Positions 8,402 to 17,408 of a stretch of 44,738 nt of DNA are shown here, one piece after another; the first letter of the stretch is position 1, and each line of letters starts with the position of its first letter. A model generated the notes under the pieces. It saw only the letters and a list, made by a program, of their open reading frames with translations, was not told the DNA's origin and did not search any database. Position numbers and translations under genes: made by a program. The stretch comes from an uncultured Lachnospiraceae bacterium (GTDB taxonomy: Bacteria; Bacillota; Clostridia; Lachnospirales; Lachnospiraceae). The stretch is taken from NCBI GenBank assembly GCA_945827805.1, contig CALZOU010000006.1, positions 1-44,738 of the forward strand. The letters run 5' to 3'.

Positions 8402-9514
8402 TCAGAACAATTCACGATAGATCTTCAATACTCTCTCTCGGTCCAGCGGAACAAAGTTATTGGCCATGAGCCTTTGCTGATTCTCCATGACAGAATCGGT
8501 AAAGATCTCCAGTTCTTCTTCTTTCACACCATATTCATGAAGTGCTTTCTTGGGAATCAGCACATTCAAAAGCTTCTCCAGTTCCTCAAAAACATCTTCC
8601 GTCTTGCATCCAAGAATGTTGGCAATAAACTCAGTAAGCACTGCAATTTCACCATCGGTTTTCAGCTCCAGATAGTTTTTCATGACGCCGGTAAACATGG
8701 CATAATTAGATTCGCCATGAGCCACATGGTAAGTTGCGCCCAGAGGATAGCTCAGCGCATGTACAGCCGCACAGCCGGCATTTCCAAAAGCAATACCTGC
8801 ATAATTAGATGCCATCATAAATTCTCCCAGGAGAGGTTTTCTCGCAGCCATCCCCTGATCCCGGATCACCATATAGCCTTTCAGGATCATTTCAATAGCT
8901 TTGTAACCAAACAGGCGGGTATAGCTGTTTCCCTTCGGGGAAAGGCTGGACTCAATGGCATGGATCAATGCGTCGATGGAACTGGTGGCAAACACATAAT
9001 CCGGCAGTCCTTCCAGAAGTTCCGGGATCAATACCGCACTGTCCGCATACATCTGATCATTGGCCAGACCTTTCTTGGTTCCCCGGCTGTTTAAAGCCAG
9101 GATAGAAATATTGGTGACCTCAGATCCCGTGCCGCAGGTGGTGGGTACCAGTACCAGTTCTTTATCTTTTACTACCGGAATCTTTCCGTCATAAAGATCC
9201 AGAATAGGACTGGTCTGTTTCAGCGCATACAGCTTGGCCAGATCAATGATCGTACCGCCGCCGATGGCGATAATCCGCTTTGGAGTCTCTTTGATATCCC
9301 GGTAAATAGCCTCTGCCATATCGTCAGAAGGCTCTCCTTTACCGTATTTTTCCTGAAATATTACGTCACATTCCAGATCCAGCCCACCAAAATAGGGCTG
9401 GTAAATATATTCATTTGTCAGCACCAGGTCGCCTTTTCCCAGCTGAAAGCTTTCTGCAAACTCTTTGGCAGTGGCAAACTGGTGGATCGTTGGTCGGATC
9501 ATTAACTGCTGCAT
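8402..9514 (-). CDS. 4-hydroxybutyrate dehydrogenase (iron-type)
   Basis: A 370-residue Fe-type dehydrogenase whose length and many segments recall the Clostridium kluyveri 4-hydroxybutyrate dehydrogenase. Examples are LGKGDLVLTNEYIYQP near 25-40, EKYGKGEPSD near 55-64, VPTTCGTGSEVTN near 123-135, and the C-terminal ENQQRL...NNF. The GGG nucleotide motif is at 85-87; the metal ligands are Asp181, His185, His252 and His266. It interconverts succinate semialdehyde and 4-hydroxybutyrate with NADH. It sits 35 nt after the GABA-type aminotransferase in the same operon, giving GABA to succinate semialdehyde to 4-hydroxybutyrate. The ATG has AGGAG 8 nt upstream. Activation and dehydration of 4-hydroxybutyryl-CoA are not encoded in the window. 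Confidence 0.9.
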   Translation of the reverse strand: MQQLMIRPTIHQFATAKEFAESFQLGKGDLVLTNEYIYQPYFGGLDLECDVIFQEKYGKGEPSDDMAEAIYRDIKETPKRIIAIGGGTIIDLAKLYALKQTSPILDLYDGKIPVVKDKELVLVPTTCGTGSEVTNISILALNSRGTKKGLANDQMYADSAVLIPELLEGLPDYVFATSSIDALIHAIESSLSPKGNSYTRLFGYKAIEMILKGYMVIRDQGMAARKPLLGEFMMASNYAGIAFGNAGCAAVHALSYPLGATYHVAHGESNYAMFTGVMKNYLELKTDGEIAVLTEFIANILGCKTEDVFEELEKLLNVLIPKKALHEYGVKEEELEIFTDSVMENQQRLMANNFVPLDRERVLKIYRELF

Positions 9515-9549
9515 ATTGTTTCTCCTATCCGTTGTTTACATTTTTGCAA

Positions 9550-10905
9550 TTAATCCATACATTTTACCAGTGCATTTTCCATGATCTGCAGTCCTGCTTC
9601 CAACTGCTCATCGGTAATTACCAGTGGAGCCAGGAAACGGATAACATTACCGTACGTACCGGCATTCTCAATGATCAGACCGTTCTTTGCACACTCCTGG
9701 ATCAGATCTGCGGTAAGCTTCGGTGCCGGCTCTTTTGTTGCCTGATCCTTGACCAGTTCCAGACCGATCATACCACCCAGGCCACGGATATCACCAATCA
9801 CCGGATATTTCTTCTGCCATTCCTTATATCTGTCGGTAACAGTTTTTCCAATCTCCAGAGAACGTCCTGCGAGATTATCTCTCTCCATAATTTCTATAGT
9901 CTTTAAGGCCGCAGCACAGGCCAGCGCATTACCACAGAAAGTACCGCCGATAGTTCCTTTTGCCGGTGCCTCCATGATCTCCTCTCTGGCGATGATCGCT
10001 GACAGCGGAACTCCTGCCGCAATAGATTTGGCTGTAGCAATGATATCCGGTTCCACGCCGGCTTCTTTCCAGTATTCAGAAGCGAACATACGGCCTGTAC
10101 GGCAGAAACCGGACTGTACCTCATCAGCTACCAGCATGATACCGTTGTCATCACAGATCTGGCGCACAGCCTTGATCCACTCAATCGGTGCCGGGATAAA
10201 TCCACCTTCGCCCTGCAGCGGTTCCACAACAATGGCTGCGATGGTGTCTGCCGGAGCACACTGCTCAAACACGGCATAAATAGAATCCAGATAATACTGA
10301 CAAGCTTTATCCGCCGGCATACCTTCCGGATTACGATAGTAATACGGGAACTGTGCTCTGTAGATACCATCCGGGAAGGGACCCATGCCTACAGCGTATG
10401 CTTTCTTGGATGTCATGGACATCGTCAGCAGTGTACGGCCATGGAAAGCGCCGGAAAATACGATAATATTATTTCTCTTTGTAAAAGCTTTAGCCACTTT
10501 AACGGCGTTCTCGTCTGCCTCGGCACCACTGTTGGCAAAAAATGCTTTTTTCTTTTCCCCTTTTACCGGAGCAATGGAAGCCAGCTTTTCTGCCAGAGCC
10601 ACATAACCTTCATGGGTAACGATATTGAACATTCCATGGAAGTATTTATCTGCCTGAGCCTTAACTGCTTCCACAACCTCCGGCTGGGAATATCCGATAT
10701 TCAGCACACCGACGCCGCCGACCCAGTCCAGGAATTTGTTGCCGTCCACGTCCTCGATCATGGCACCTTCGCCTTTCTCAATGACTACCGGATAGGCACA
10801 TCCTATTGCTGTGGGTGTGGCTGCCTTCCTTCTTTCGATCATAGCCGCTGCTTTCGGTCCCGGCACGGTCTCTGTGATAATTTTCGGTAAGTCTGTCCTT
10901 AACAT
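9550..10905 (-). CDS. gabT: 4-aminobutyrate (GABA) aminotransferase-like class III transaminase
   Basis: A 451-residue PLP enzyme of the GABA transaminase group. The N-terminus (VPGPKAAAMIERR) is characteristic of bacterial GabT. NSGAEADENA (125-134), FHGRTLLTMSMT (154-165), ADEVQSGFCRTG with Asp261, and the Schiff-base lysine Lys293 in ATAKSIAAG complete the active site. It converts GABA and 2-oxoglutarate to succinate semialdehyde and glutamate. The start at 10905 has AGGAGG 8 nt upstream; a longer frame to 11181 would cover the leader terminator and the divergent promoter. It is first in the operon with 4-hydroxybutyrate dehydrogenase and divergent from the PucR-type regulator. Confidence 0.93.
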   Translation of the reverse strand: MLRTDLPKIITETVPGPKAAAMIERRKAATPTAIGCAYPVVIEKGEGAMIEDVDGNKFLDWVGGVGVLNIGYSQPEVVEAVKAQADKYFHGMFNIVTHEGYVALAEKLASIAPVKGEKKKAFFANSGAEADENAVKVAKAFTKRNNIIVFSGAFHGRTLLTMSMTSKKAYAVGMGPFPDGIYRAQFPYYYRNPEGMPADKACQYYLDSIYAVFEQCAPADTIAAIVVEPLQGEGGFIPAPIEWIKAVRQICDDNGIMLVADEVQSGFCRTGRMFASEYWKEAGVEPDIIATAKSIAAGVPLSAIIAREEIMEAPAKGTIGGTFCGNALACAAALKTIEIMERDNLAGRSLEIGKTVTDRYKEWQKKYPVIGDIRGLGGMIGLELVKDQATKEPAPKLTADLIQECAKNGLIIENAGTYGNVIRFLAPLVITDEQLEAGLQIMENALVKCMD

Positions 10906-10998
10906 ATGTTTCTCCTCCTGATCTGCATCCTCACTCTGTTTCTGAGAAAAGATGCTGTATTCGCGATGATCAATTCGCCCGACAGCGAACTGTCCAAT

Positions 10999-11042
10999 AA
11001 AAAAAGACAAAGAGGCTGTTTTCCAAAAACCTCTTTGTCCTT
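10999..11042 (-). promoter_or_regulatory. Terminator-bearing leader (attenuator) of gabT
   Basis: On the minus strand GACAAAGAGG (11039-11030) pairs perfectly with CCTCTTTGTC (11015-11006) and is followed by T7, about 95 nt before the gabT ATG. The alternative fold AAGGAC-AAAGAG-GTTTTT (11042-11025) closes a hexaloop with A1 and G4 and uses up the terminator 5' arm. A weak extended -10 (TGCGATACT) lies about 20 nt upstream. Between terminator and ATG is a GACAG-TTCG-CTGTC hairpin. Confidence 0.68.
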
Positions 11043-11112
11043 GTCTGGATAGAGTATCGCACAAGATGAAACAATATACCAGATTCCACCGGCACATATC
11101 TTTTCTCATGTT

Positions 11113-11129
11113 ATGTGCTGACAGCACAT
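11113..11129. promoter_or_regulatory. Perfect 17-bp palindrome in the gabT/pucR divergent promoter region
   Basis: ATGTGCTGACAGCACAT is an 8-1-8 perfect inverted repeat, 29 nt upstream of the -35 of the PucR-type gene and upstream of the gabT leader on the other strand. The position fits an operator or activator site shared by both directions. There is no T-run, so it is not a terminator. Confidence 0.55.
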
Positions 11130-11157
11130 TTTTATTTCTCATTTTTCTGCATTTGTC

Positions 11158-11186
11158 TTGTTTTTCTCCTTTATCTTCCATATAAT
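11158..11186 (+). promoter_or_regulatory. Promoter of the PucR-type regulator gene
   Basis: TTGTTT (11158-11163), a 17-nt spacer, and a perfect TATAAT (11181-11186), about 50 nt before the chosen ATG. Confidence 0.75.
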
Positions 11187-11237
11187 CAGAGAGAAACTAT
11201 GCCACAACAAAACTACCGGCACATACGAGGTGAATTT

Positions 11238-12428
11238 ATGTCTGTACTTCTGCAGGATCTGTACAACGAAACTAAAAATCTCTACGGTCTGAAACTTATT
11301 GCCGGGTCCTCCGGAATGGGAAATGCCGTCAACTGGGTCTACATTGCCGAATCCCTGGCCGGTCCCGGCTATTTAAACGGTGGTGAACTGATCCTGACCA
11401 CCGGTGTACTCTGCCGCGAGGATCCGAACTGGCTTTATAACTTTGTCGAAGGCATGATCCGCGAAAAGACCTGTGGTCTGATCCTGAATACAGGTAAATA
11501 TATACAGCCGGAGCACATTACACAGGAGATTTTATCTCTCTGTGATGCAGTAGGTTTCCCCCTTTTTACCATGCCCTGGGAAACAGCTATAAGTGCCATC
11601 ACCCATGATTATTACGGTCGACTTTTTACTGACAGTCAGCACAGGGAACAGCTTGACCGCACACTGCTGGATCTGATCCATCAGCGCCAGGACAGCTCAC
11701 TGCTCTTGTCCGAGCTGGAGGAGTATGGTTATCCCGTATATCAACCCTACGGCCTGCTCTATATCCATCTTGTAAATCCGGCAGCGGGCCTTCCAGTCTC
11801 TCCTCTTACACAGGCCAATCGGCTTAGTCTGTCCATTGAGCACAAGCTTCGCAGTCTGTCTCTGCAGAGCCATCTTTGTTCCACGGACAGCTACTGCATC
11901 GTTCTGATTCCCCAGCAGGAGCTTCACCGCATGGAGTCTGCAGCACGCGAAATTCGAGATTTTATCTCTTCGCAATATCCTTCTTTACAGTTTTCCATCG
12001 GCATCAGCAGCCGGGCCGCCACCCTGGCGAATCTTCCGCGTGCTTTCTTCCATGCCCGCAGCAGCGCCATGATCGCCCTTGCCCGTGGAAAAGACCTGCT
12101 GTCCTTTGATGACCTGGGCATTTTTCAGATCCTGCTGTCAGTCACCGACAGAGGCATTTTACGAGACTATGCCCGTCGTCATCTGCATGCTGCAGAAGCC
12201 TATGACAGAGAAAATCAGAGCAACTGCACCGAAGTACTCCATCAGTACCTTCTCCACAGCGGCAGCATTCAACGCATTGCCGAAGCCATGTACTGTCATC
12301 GGAATACCATCAATAAAAAGGTACGTGCTCTGAGAGAAAACCTCGGATATGATCTCAGTGATCCCAATGTCCGCTTCGAGCTCATGCTGGCGTTCTGTAT
12401 ACGGGATTATCTGAAGATTTCCCTGTAG
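11238..12428 (+). CDS. PucR-family transcriptional regulator
   Basis: A 396-residue protein. The N-terminal PucR domain (about 1-125; LIAGSSGMGNAVNWVYIAE, GGELILTTG, FPLFTMPWE) is followed by a linker/GGDEF-like middle region and a C-terminal HTH_30 domain (about 340-390; SIQRIAEAMYCHRNTINKK). PucR proteins control purine, amino acid and GABA catabolic genes in response to pathway substrates. The start at 11238 has GAGGTG 7 nt upstream; a longer frame (from 11115) and another ATG at 11199 overlap or crowd the promoter. It is divergent from gabT-4-hydroxybutyrate dehydrogenase, so it probably controls that operon and itself. Whether it activates or represses cannot be read from sequence. Confidence 0.9.
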   Translation: MSVLLQDLYNETKNLYGLKLIAGSSGMGNAVNWVYIAESLAGPGYLNGGELILTTGVLCREDPNWLYNFVEGMIREKTCGLILNTGKYIQPEHITQEILSLCDAVGFPLFTMPWETAISAITHDYYGRLFTDSQHREQLDRTLLDLIHQRQDSSLLLSELEEYGYPVYQPYGLLYIHLVNPAAGLPVSPLTQANRLSLSIEHKLRSLSLQSHLCSTDSYCIVLIPQQELHRMESAAREIRDFISSQYPSLQFSIGISSRAATLANLPRAFFHARSSAMIALARGKDLLSFDDLGIFQILLSVTDRGILRDYARRHLHAAEAYDRENQSNCTEVLHQYLLHSGSIQRIAEAMYCHRNTINKKVRALRENLGYDLSDPNVRFELMLAFCIRDYLKISL

Positions 12429-12527
12429 GCTTCCTGAAGTACATTCCTGCATTGAGTAACTGCAGTTTACATTGTTTCAATATACATATACCGACCTCCC
12501 GTGGGACTCTTTTTCGTCCGTCCTCCA

Positions 12528-13631
12528 TCAATCCAGTATATATTCCTTCAACCGTTCATAGATCTCCTGCTCCGTAGGCGGACACCCCTTCACACAGAAC
12601 TCAAACTTAGCCGTACAGTTCCCCACACCAAGTTTCCCGGTCTTCCCCCGGTATCCCTGACCAATACAGATCTTCTCCTGCAGCATCTCAAGCAATCCCT
12701 CACTTTTCAGCATATCCAGCGCCGGCAGCAGATACCCATAACATGCACTGCAGGAATCCACCTCCTCCACTGCATCTTTCAATTCTACCACCTTTGACGC
12801 ATAAGGAAGATCCAGATCATTCCATACCGTCTTCTCTCCGATAGTACGTATCTCAGCCTGCGCTGCGTCTGCGCAGCCAACTCCCAGTTGAGCACTAAGA
12901 CCAATATAAGACACTTCCTCCACCGGAATATGCAAAAGTCCACAGCAATACGCATCCATCAGCACCGGATCACACCCTGCCATGATGCAGTTTCTGACCA
13001 CCGGATTTCCTCCGTCTTCAAAATCCAGATCTCCGCAGATATGATCCACCACAATAAAATCCTGATGAAGATAGGCATTCAGATGGGCAATCGGTTTATG
13101 CAGGCCACAGGCATGAAAATGGCGTTTTTCTGTATTAGGGATCAATCCTTTCATATTCTTGAGTGCACATGTGATTTTCGTCTGACAATGGCCTTTCAGC
13201 ACCGGTACATTGATCAGAAAATCAATCTGATCGGTCTTGTCACAGACTTTCAAAGCCATTCCGGCGCAATCTCTCTCACTGGCAGTATCCTTCTGCATAT
13301 CCCAGAACTCCACACCATACCTGCTCACCAGCGCATCATATCCGCAGACCTGATAGGCCTCCTCTGTGCGGTCCCCCACCCAGGATCCCTCCAGCATCAC
13401 GATATCCGCAAATCCATTAGCCTGCAGATACTCGATAATACCCGCCACGATCTCCGGGTGTGTCGTGGCTCCCCAGGAAGCCTCCAACGGTGATACAAGG
13501 TTCGGTTTTATACCGATCTTCATTTTTTTATCCGGGATACGTTTTTCAAGCTCGCATTCTTCCAAAAGCCGCACTGTCATCTCCCGATAATTTTCTCCAT
13601 ATATTCTGATAATCTCTTTTTCTTTCATCAT
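12528..13631 (-). CDS. DUF362 domain protein
   Basis: A 367-residue protein of the DUF362 family, a group often found with iron-sulfur proteins and of unsettled function. IGIKPNLVSP near residue 40, ATTHPEIV near 55 and a ML.EGSW motif near 85 are typical. There is a C-x-x-C (SCSACYG) near residue 300 but no full ferredoxin-type cluster set. The start at 13631 has AAAGGA upstream; ATG at 13628 is equally usable. It is convergent with the PucR-type gene (99-nt gap; no clear terminator seen) and lies downstream of glnN on the same strand, separated by 348 nt and a terminator-like hairpin. No pathway can be assigned. Confidence 0.85.
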   Translation of the reverse strand: MMKEKEIIRIYGENYREMTVRLLEECELEKRIPDKKMKIGIKPNLVSPLEASWGATTHPEIVAGIIEYLQANGFADIVMLEGSWVGDRTEEAYQVCGYDALVSRYGVEFWDMQKDTASERDCAGMALKVCDKTDQIDFLINVPVLKGHCQTKITCALKNMKGLIPNTEKRHFHACGLHKPIAHLNAYLHQDFIVVDHICGDLDFEDGGNPVVRNCIMAGCDPVLMDAYCCGLLHIPVEEVSYIGLSAQLGVGCADAAQAEIRTIGEKTVWNDLDLPYASKVVELKDAVEEVDSCSACYGYLLPALDMLKSEGLLEMLQEKICIGQGYRGKTGKLGVGNCTAKFEFCVKGCPPTEQEIYERLKEYILD

Positions 13632-13881
13632 TTTCCATCCTTTGTTCTTTTCAGGGAGCGCAGCAAAGCTCACTCATTAATATCGCCCAAACATCCCCGA
13701 GATATTTTCACATATAATAGCATGACCTTCTCCCGGTATCTCAGGCTATATTCCCGTTTCCTTAATCAATATAACATGTATATCACTTTACAAAAAGGCA
13801 TCTGCATCATTTTTCATGAATATTCTTTCCATTCATTTATCTGTCCATTACCTTCACAAATAAGATAGTTTCTATTTGCAA

Positions 13882-13936
13882 CAAAAAAGAATCGCCAGTA
13901 TGCCCCTGGTTCTGTTATTCGACAGAACCGGGACAT
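13882..13936 (-). terminator. Terminator-like hairpin after glnN
   Basis: GGTTCTGT/ACAGAACC (13908-13915 and 13922-13929) forms an 8-bp stem with outer ATG/CAT and CCC/GGG pairings. On the minus strand a T6 run follows only after about 20 nt (13887-13882), so it is an imperfect intrinsic terminator. The rest of 13632-13979 shows no gene; a weak TTGTAA/TATTGA promoter-like pair for the DUF362 gene lies near 13770. Confidence 0.5.
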
Positions 13937-13979
13937 ATTGACGACTCTCTATAGTATTTTCAAAAAATTACAGTTTCAT

Positions 13980-16091
13980 TTATACCTCAAAGATCAGATC
14001 ACTGTAAGCCGGCATCGGCCAGTCTTTCTTATCTACAAGCACTTCCATAGCATCTACCGGAGCACGAAGAGCCTCCATAGCCGGCATAACTTCGTCATGA
14101 TATGCTCTTGCAGCGGCTTCCATATCCTCGATAGCTGCAGCTTTGGCAGTAATTACCTCCAGAGCCTCCAGAGCCTTCTGTGCTTCTTTCAGATGACAAT
14201 TGATCTTGCCCAGCAGCTCAGTCTGTACTTCCGGATCCACACCGCAGTTCTTAACGGCAATGATGGAGGAAGCCAGAGATGTTGTATATTTGATCACAGC
14301 AGGGATAATGGTCTTCTTAGCCATATCGATCATGGTCTTAGCCTCGATATTGATGGCTTTTGCATATGTTTCAAACTGAATCTCTGCACGGGATTCCAGC
14401 TCTGCTTTTGTAAATACGCCAAATTTTTCAAACAGCGCAACGGATTTATCTGTAGTCAGCGCCGGGATGGCATCTACCATAGATCTGATGTTCGGCAGCC
14501 CTCTTCTCTCAGCCTCAGCTACCCACTCATCGGTATAGCCGTTGCCGTTGAAGACGATTCTCTGATGCTCGGTGAACCACTTCTTGGTCAGATCACGGGC
14601 AGCCTGCTCGAAATCTTCTGCACCTTCCAGGATATCGCATGCCTCGCTGAAAGCTTCGGCAACGATCGTGTTCAGTACAACGTTCGGGCCGGAGATGGAG
14701 TCTTTGGAGCCAACCATACGGAACTCGAACTTATTGCCGGTGAAGGCGAACGGTGAAGTACGGTTACGGTCTGTAGCATCCTTACGGAAATCCGGAAGTG
14801 TGGATACACCAGTGGTCAGACTCTCACCCTTCAGACTGTGATCTGCAGAACCGGTCTCAATGATCTGATGGAATACGTCATCCAGCTGCTCACCAAGATA
14901 GATGGAGATGATGGCCGGCGGAGCCTCATTGGCACCCAGACGATGATCGTTACCAACATCGGCAGCAGACTCACGAAGCAGATCTGCATGCTCATCTACA
15001 GCCTTCAGGATACAGGCCAGTACCAGCTGGAACTGCAGATTCTCGTGCGGCTTCTTGCCCGGATCCAGCAGATTGATACCGTCATCTGTAGTAATGGACC
15101 AGTTGTTATGTTTACCGGAACCGTTGACACCGGCGAACGGTTTCTCATGCAGCAGGCAGTACAGACCATGCTGACATGCAATTTTCTTCAATGTAGTCAT
15201 AACAATGTGGTTCTGGTCAGCAGCCACATTACACTCTGCGTAGATCGGAGCCAGCTCATGCTGTGCCGGAGCCACCTCATTGTGCTGTGTCTTGGCCGGA
15301 ACACCCAGCTTCCACAGTTCTTCATTGACATCTTTCATGAAAGCGGCAATTCTCTGACGGATCGTACCAAAGTAATGATCCTCCAGCTCCTGGCCCTTCG
15401 GCGGCATTGCACCAAACAATGTACGGCCGGCAAATACCAGGTCCTCTCTCTGTAAATATTTTTCACGGTCAACCAGGAAATACTCCTGCTCCGGCCCAAC
15501 GGATGGAGTGACCTTCTTGGATGTTGTATTGCCAAACAGTCTTAACAGACGCATAGACTCTTTATTGATTGCTTCCATGGAACGAAGCAGCGGAGTTTTC
15601 TGATCCAGAGCCTCGCCCTTGTAGGAACAGAAAGCAGTCGGAATGCACAGGATAGCGCCAGCCGCGTCGTAACGAACGAATGCCGGAGATGTACAATCCC
15701 ATGCGGTATAACCTCTCGCTTCAAATGTAGCACGAAGACCACCGGACGGGAAAGAAGATGCATCCGGTTCACCCTTGATCAGCTCTTTACCGGAAAAGCT
15801 CATCAGAACCTTGCCATTTGACATCGGTGCGGTAATAAAGGAATCATGTTTCTCAGCGGTGACACCTGTCAGCGGCTGGAACCAGTGTGTATAATGGGTT
15901 GCACCTTTTTCGATGGCCCATTCCTTCATCTCATGGGCAATGACATCGGCAACAGCGGGATCCAGATCTCTGCCCTCTTCGATGGTTTTCTTTAATTCTG
16001 CATATACCTTTTTCGGAAGGCGCTCTCTCATGACAGAATCATTGAAGACATTTTCTCCGAAGATTTCGGAAACTTTAACATATTCGCTCAT
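13980..16091 (-). CDS. glnN: Glutamine synthetase type III (GlnN)
   Basis: A 703-residue GSIII, the long dodecameric form, which makes glutamine from glutamate, ammonia and ATP. Length and motifs fit: THWFQPLTG near 70, the glutamate/ATP-binding [10 protein letters not shown] near 210, [11 protein letters not shown] near 290, [14 protein letters not shown] near 340, and [15 protein letters not shown] near 400. It is cytoplasmic and central to nitrogen assimilation. The start at 16091 has AAGGAGG 6 nt upstream; a longer frame to 16229 would run through the leader. It is monocistronic, with a promoter, a terminator-bearing leader and a 3' hairpin. The leader architecture matches those in the GABA locus, suggesting shared nitrogen control. 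Confidence 0.97.
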   Translation of the reverse strand: MSEYVKVSEIFGENVFNDSVMRERLPKKVYAELKKTIEEGRDLDPAVADVIAHEMKEWAIEKGATHYTHWFQPLTGVTAEKHDSFITAPMSNGKVLMSFSGKELIKGEPDASSFPSGGLRATFEARGYTAWDCTSPAFVRYDAAGAILCIPTAFCSYKGEALDQKTPLLRSMEAINKESMRLLRLFGNTTSKKVTPSVGPEQEYFLVDREKYLQREDLVFAGRTLFGAMPPKGQELEDHYFGTIRQRIAAFMKDVNEELWKLGVPAKTQHNEVAPAQHELAPIYAECNVAADQNHIVMTTLKKIACQHGLYCLLHEKPFAGVNGSGKHNNWSITTDDGINLLDPGKKPHENLQFQLVLACILKAVDEHADLLRESAADVGNDHRLGANEAPPAIISIYLGEQLDDVFHQIIETGSADHSLKGESLTTGVSTLPDFRKDATDRNRTSPFAFTGNKFEFRMVGSKDSISGPNVVLNTIVAEAFSEACDILEGAEDFEQAARDLTKKWFTEHQRIVFNGNGYTDEWVAEAERRGLPNIRSMVDAIPALTTDKSVALFEKFGVFTKAELESRAEIQFETYAKAINIEAKTMIDMAKKTIIPAVIKYTTSLASSIIAVKNCGVDPEVQTELLGKINCHLKEAQKALEALEVITAKAAAIEDMEAAARAYHDEVMPAMEALRAPVDAMEVLVDKKDWPMPAYSDLIFEV

Positions 16092-16215
16092 AATATCCTC
16101 CTTCTTGGAATATCGCTCCGAGCCTTTCGGATGCGACACAGGTTTCCCTGCATCCACTGGATGCACTTTGTGTAAAGATCTCACGTATCTGTTCTGAACA
16201 TTCACGAAGATACTT

Positions 16216-16279
16216 AAAAAAAAGGGCACTCCACTTTAGTGGAACGCCCTTGTTCTCTACACCATTGGAAACTATCCAA
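16216..16279 (-). promoter_or_regulatory. Two-hairpin, terminator-bearing leader of glnN (ANTAR-like candidate)
   Basis: Right after the predicted start, TTGGA-TAGTT-TCCAA (16279-16265) forms a first hairpin; read with a GG/CC closing pair its loop has A1 and G4. A second hairpin GAAC-AAGGGC-GTTC (16255-16242) has a hexaloop with A1 and G4 and overlaps the 5' arm of the terminator (AAGGGC/GCCCTT with inner TCCACT/AGTGGA, then T8, down to 16216). Two further stable hairpins lie between the terminator and the ribosome binding site (TGCATCC/GGATGCA and TCCGA/TCGGA). Confidence 0.68.
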
Positions 16280-16287
16280 CTGCAATC

Positions 16288-16316
16288 AAAATACAACATT
16301 CTGCACAAAAATGCAA
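16288..16316 (-). promoter_or_regulatory. glnN promoter
   Basis: Minus-strand TTGCAT (16316-16311), 17-nt spacer, TATTTT (16293-16288). The predicted start near 16281 is about 190 nt before the ATG and abuts the first leader hairpin. Confidence 0.6.
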
Positions 16317-16349
16317 GTATATTTTACATTGTATCTATTTCAGTACAAA

Positions 16350-17213
16350 TCAGGCTTTTCCTACGGATCCGAACAGCTCCATTTTTTCTTTAACACAGGC
16401 AACAATAGCCTCTGCACCCGGTTTCAGCAGCTTACGGGGATCATATCCCTTACCCTGCAGGTCTTTGCCTTCTTCAATATATTTACGGGTTGCCTCGGCA
16501 AATGCCAGCTGGCACTCTGTATTAACGTTGATCTTGGAAACACCCAGATTGATGGCTTTCTTGATCTGATCAGCCGGGATACCTGTACCACCGTGAAGTA
16601 CTAACGGCATATCTCCTGTCTTCTCCTGGATAGCAGCCAGAGTATCAAAGCTTAAACCTGCCCAGTTCTCCGGATATTTACCATGGATGTTACCGATACC
16701 TGCAGCCAGCATATCTACGCCCAGATCTGCGATTCTCTTGCATTCGTCCGGATCAGCGCACTCACCGTTAGATACTACACCGTCCTCTTCGCCGCCGATA
16801 CCGCCTACCTCAGCCTCGATGGACATTCCTTTACCATGAGTCAGAGCTACCAGTTCTTTTGTCTTAGCTACATTCTCCTCGATCGGATAATGAGATCCGT
16901 CAAACATTACAGAAGAGAATCCAGCCTCAACACATTTCAGACAGCCTTCGTAGCTGCCGTGATCAAGATGAAGTGCAACCGGAACAGAAATGTTCATCTC
17001 TTCCAGCATACCGTTTACCATACCGGCTACGGTCTTGTAGCCAACCATATATTTACCGGCGCCCTCAGAAACCTGTAAGATAACCGGAGATTTGCACTCC
17101 TGAGCAGCTGTAAGAATGGCTTTTGCCCATTCCAGATCATTGATGTTAAATGCACCGACAGCATAATGTCCTGCTTTTGCTTTATCAAGCATTGCTTTTG
17201 CAGATACTAACAT
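16350..17213 (-). CDS. fba: Class II fructose-bisphosphate aldolase
   Basis: A 287-residue zinc aldolase that cleaves or forms fructose-1,6-bisphosphate in glycolysis and gluconeogenesis. HLDHG carries the catalytic Asp84 and zinc ligand His85. Glu134 lies in EAEVGGIGG, and His178 and His207 (LHGGTG) are the other metal ligands. The compact length and GTGIPADQIKKAI fit the short Fba/GatY-like group, so tagatose-bisphosphate use cannot be excluded, but no tagatose or galactitol genes are nearby. The start at 17213 has AAGGAGG 8 nt upstream. It is a single gene; a TATAAT-like -10 sits near 17278 without a clear -35. Confidence 0.94.
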   Translation of the reverse strand: MLVSAKAMLDKAKAGHYAVGAFNINDLEWAKAILTAAQECKSPVILQVSEGAGKYMVGYKTVAGMVNGMLEEMNISVPVALHLDHGSYEGCLKCVEAGFSSVMFDGSHYPIEENVAKTKELVALTHGKGMSIEAEVGGIGGEEDGVVSNGECADPDECKRIADLGVDMLAAGIGNIHGKYPENWAGLSFDTLAAIQEKTGDMPLVLHGGTGIPADQIKKAINLGVSKINVNTECQLAFAEATRKYIEEGKDLQGKGYDPRKLLKPGAEAIVACVKEKMELFGSVGKA

Positions 17214-17344
17214 TGTATACCTCCTTCTATGATCCACATAACGGAAAAACCGTTGGATTACTAATGCTTTTCTTATTATATATCATCTGTCGATAAAAAT
17301 AAAGGCAAAACTCAAAATTGCTGTGACTACATGTCTGAGTCTGT

Positions 17345-17372
17345 TACTGTTCACTGGCAAACCAGTAAACAG
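17345..17372. repeat. Short dispersed palindromic repeat, copy 1
   Basis: TACTGTTcACTGG-caaa-CCAGTaAACAG. This imperfect palindrome recurs almost unchanged at 42151-42180. It lies between fba and the lipid kinase gene and has no T-run, so it resembles a REP-like element more than a terminator. Confidence 0.6.
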
Positions 17373-17408
17373 CGTTTGAGCCTTGCCTTACATTATGTCT
17401 ATTTTATT

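Noticed and set aside
17276-17340. Complete promoter for fba
   Set aside because: A TATAAT-like -10 is present but no -35 with acceptable spacing was found, so no separate promoter is annotated.
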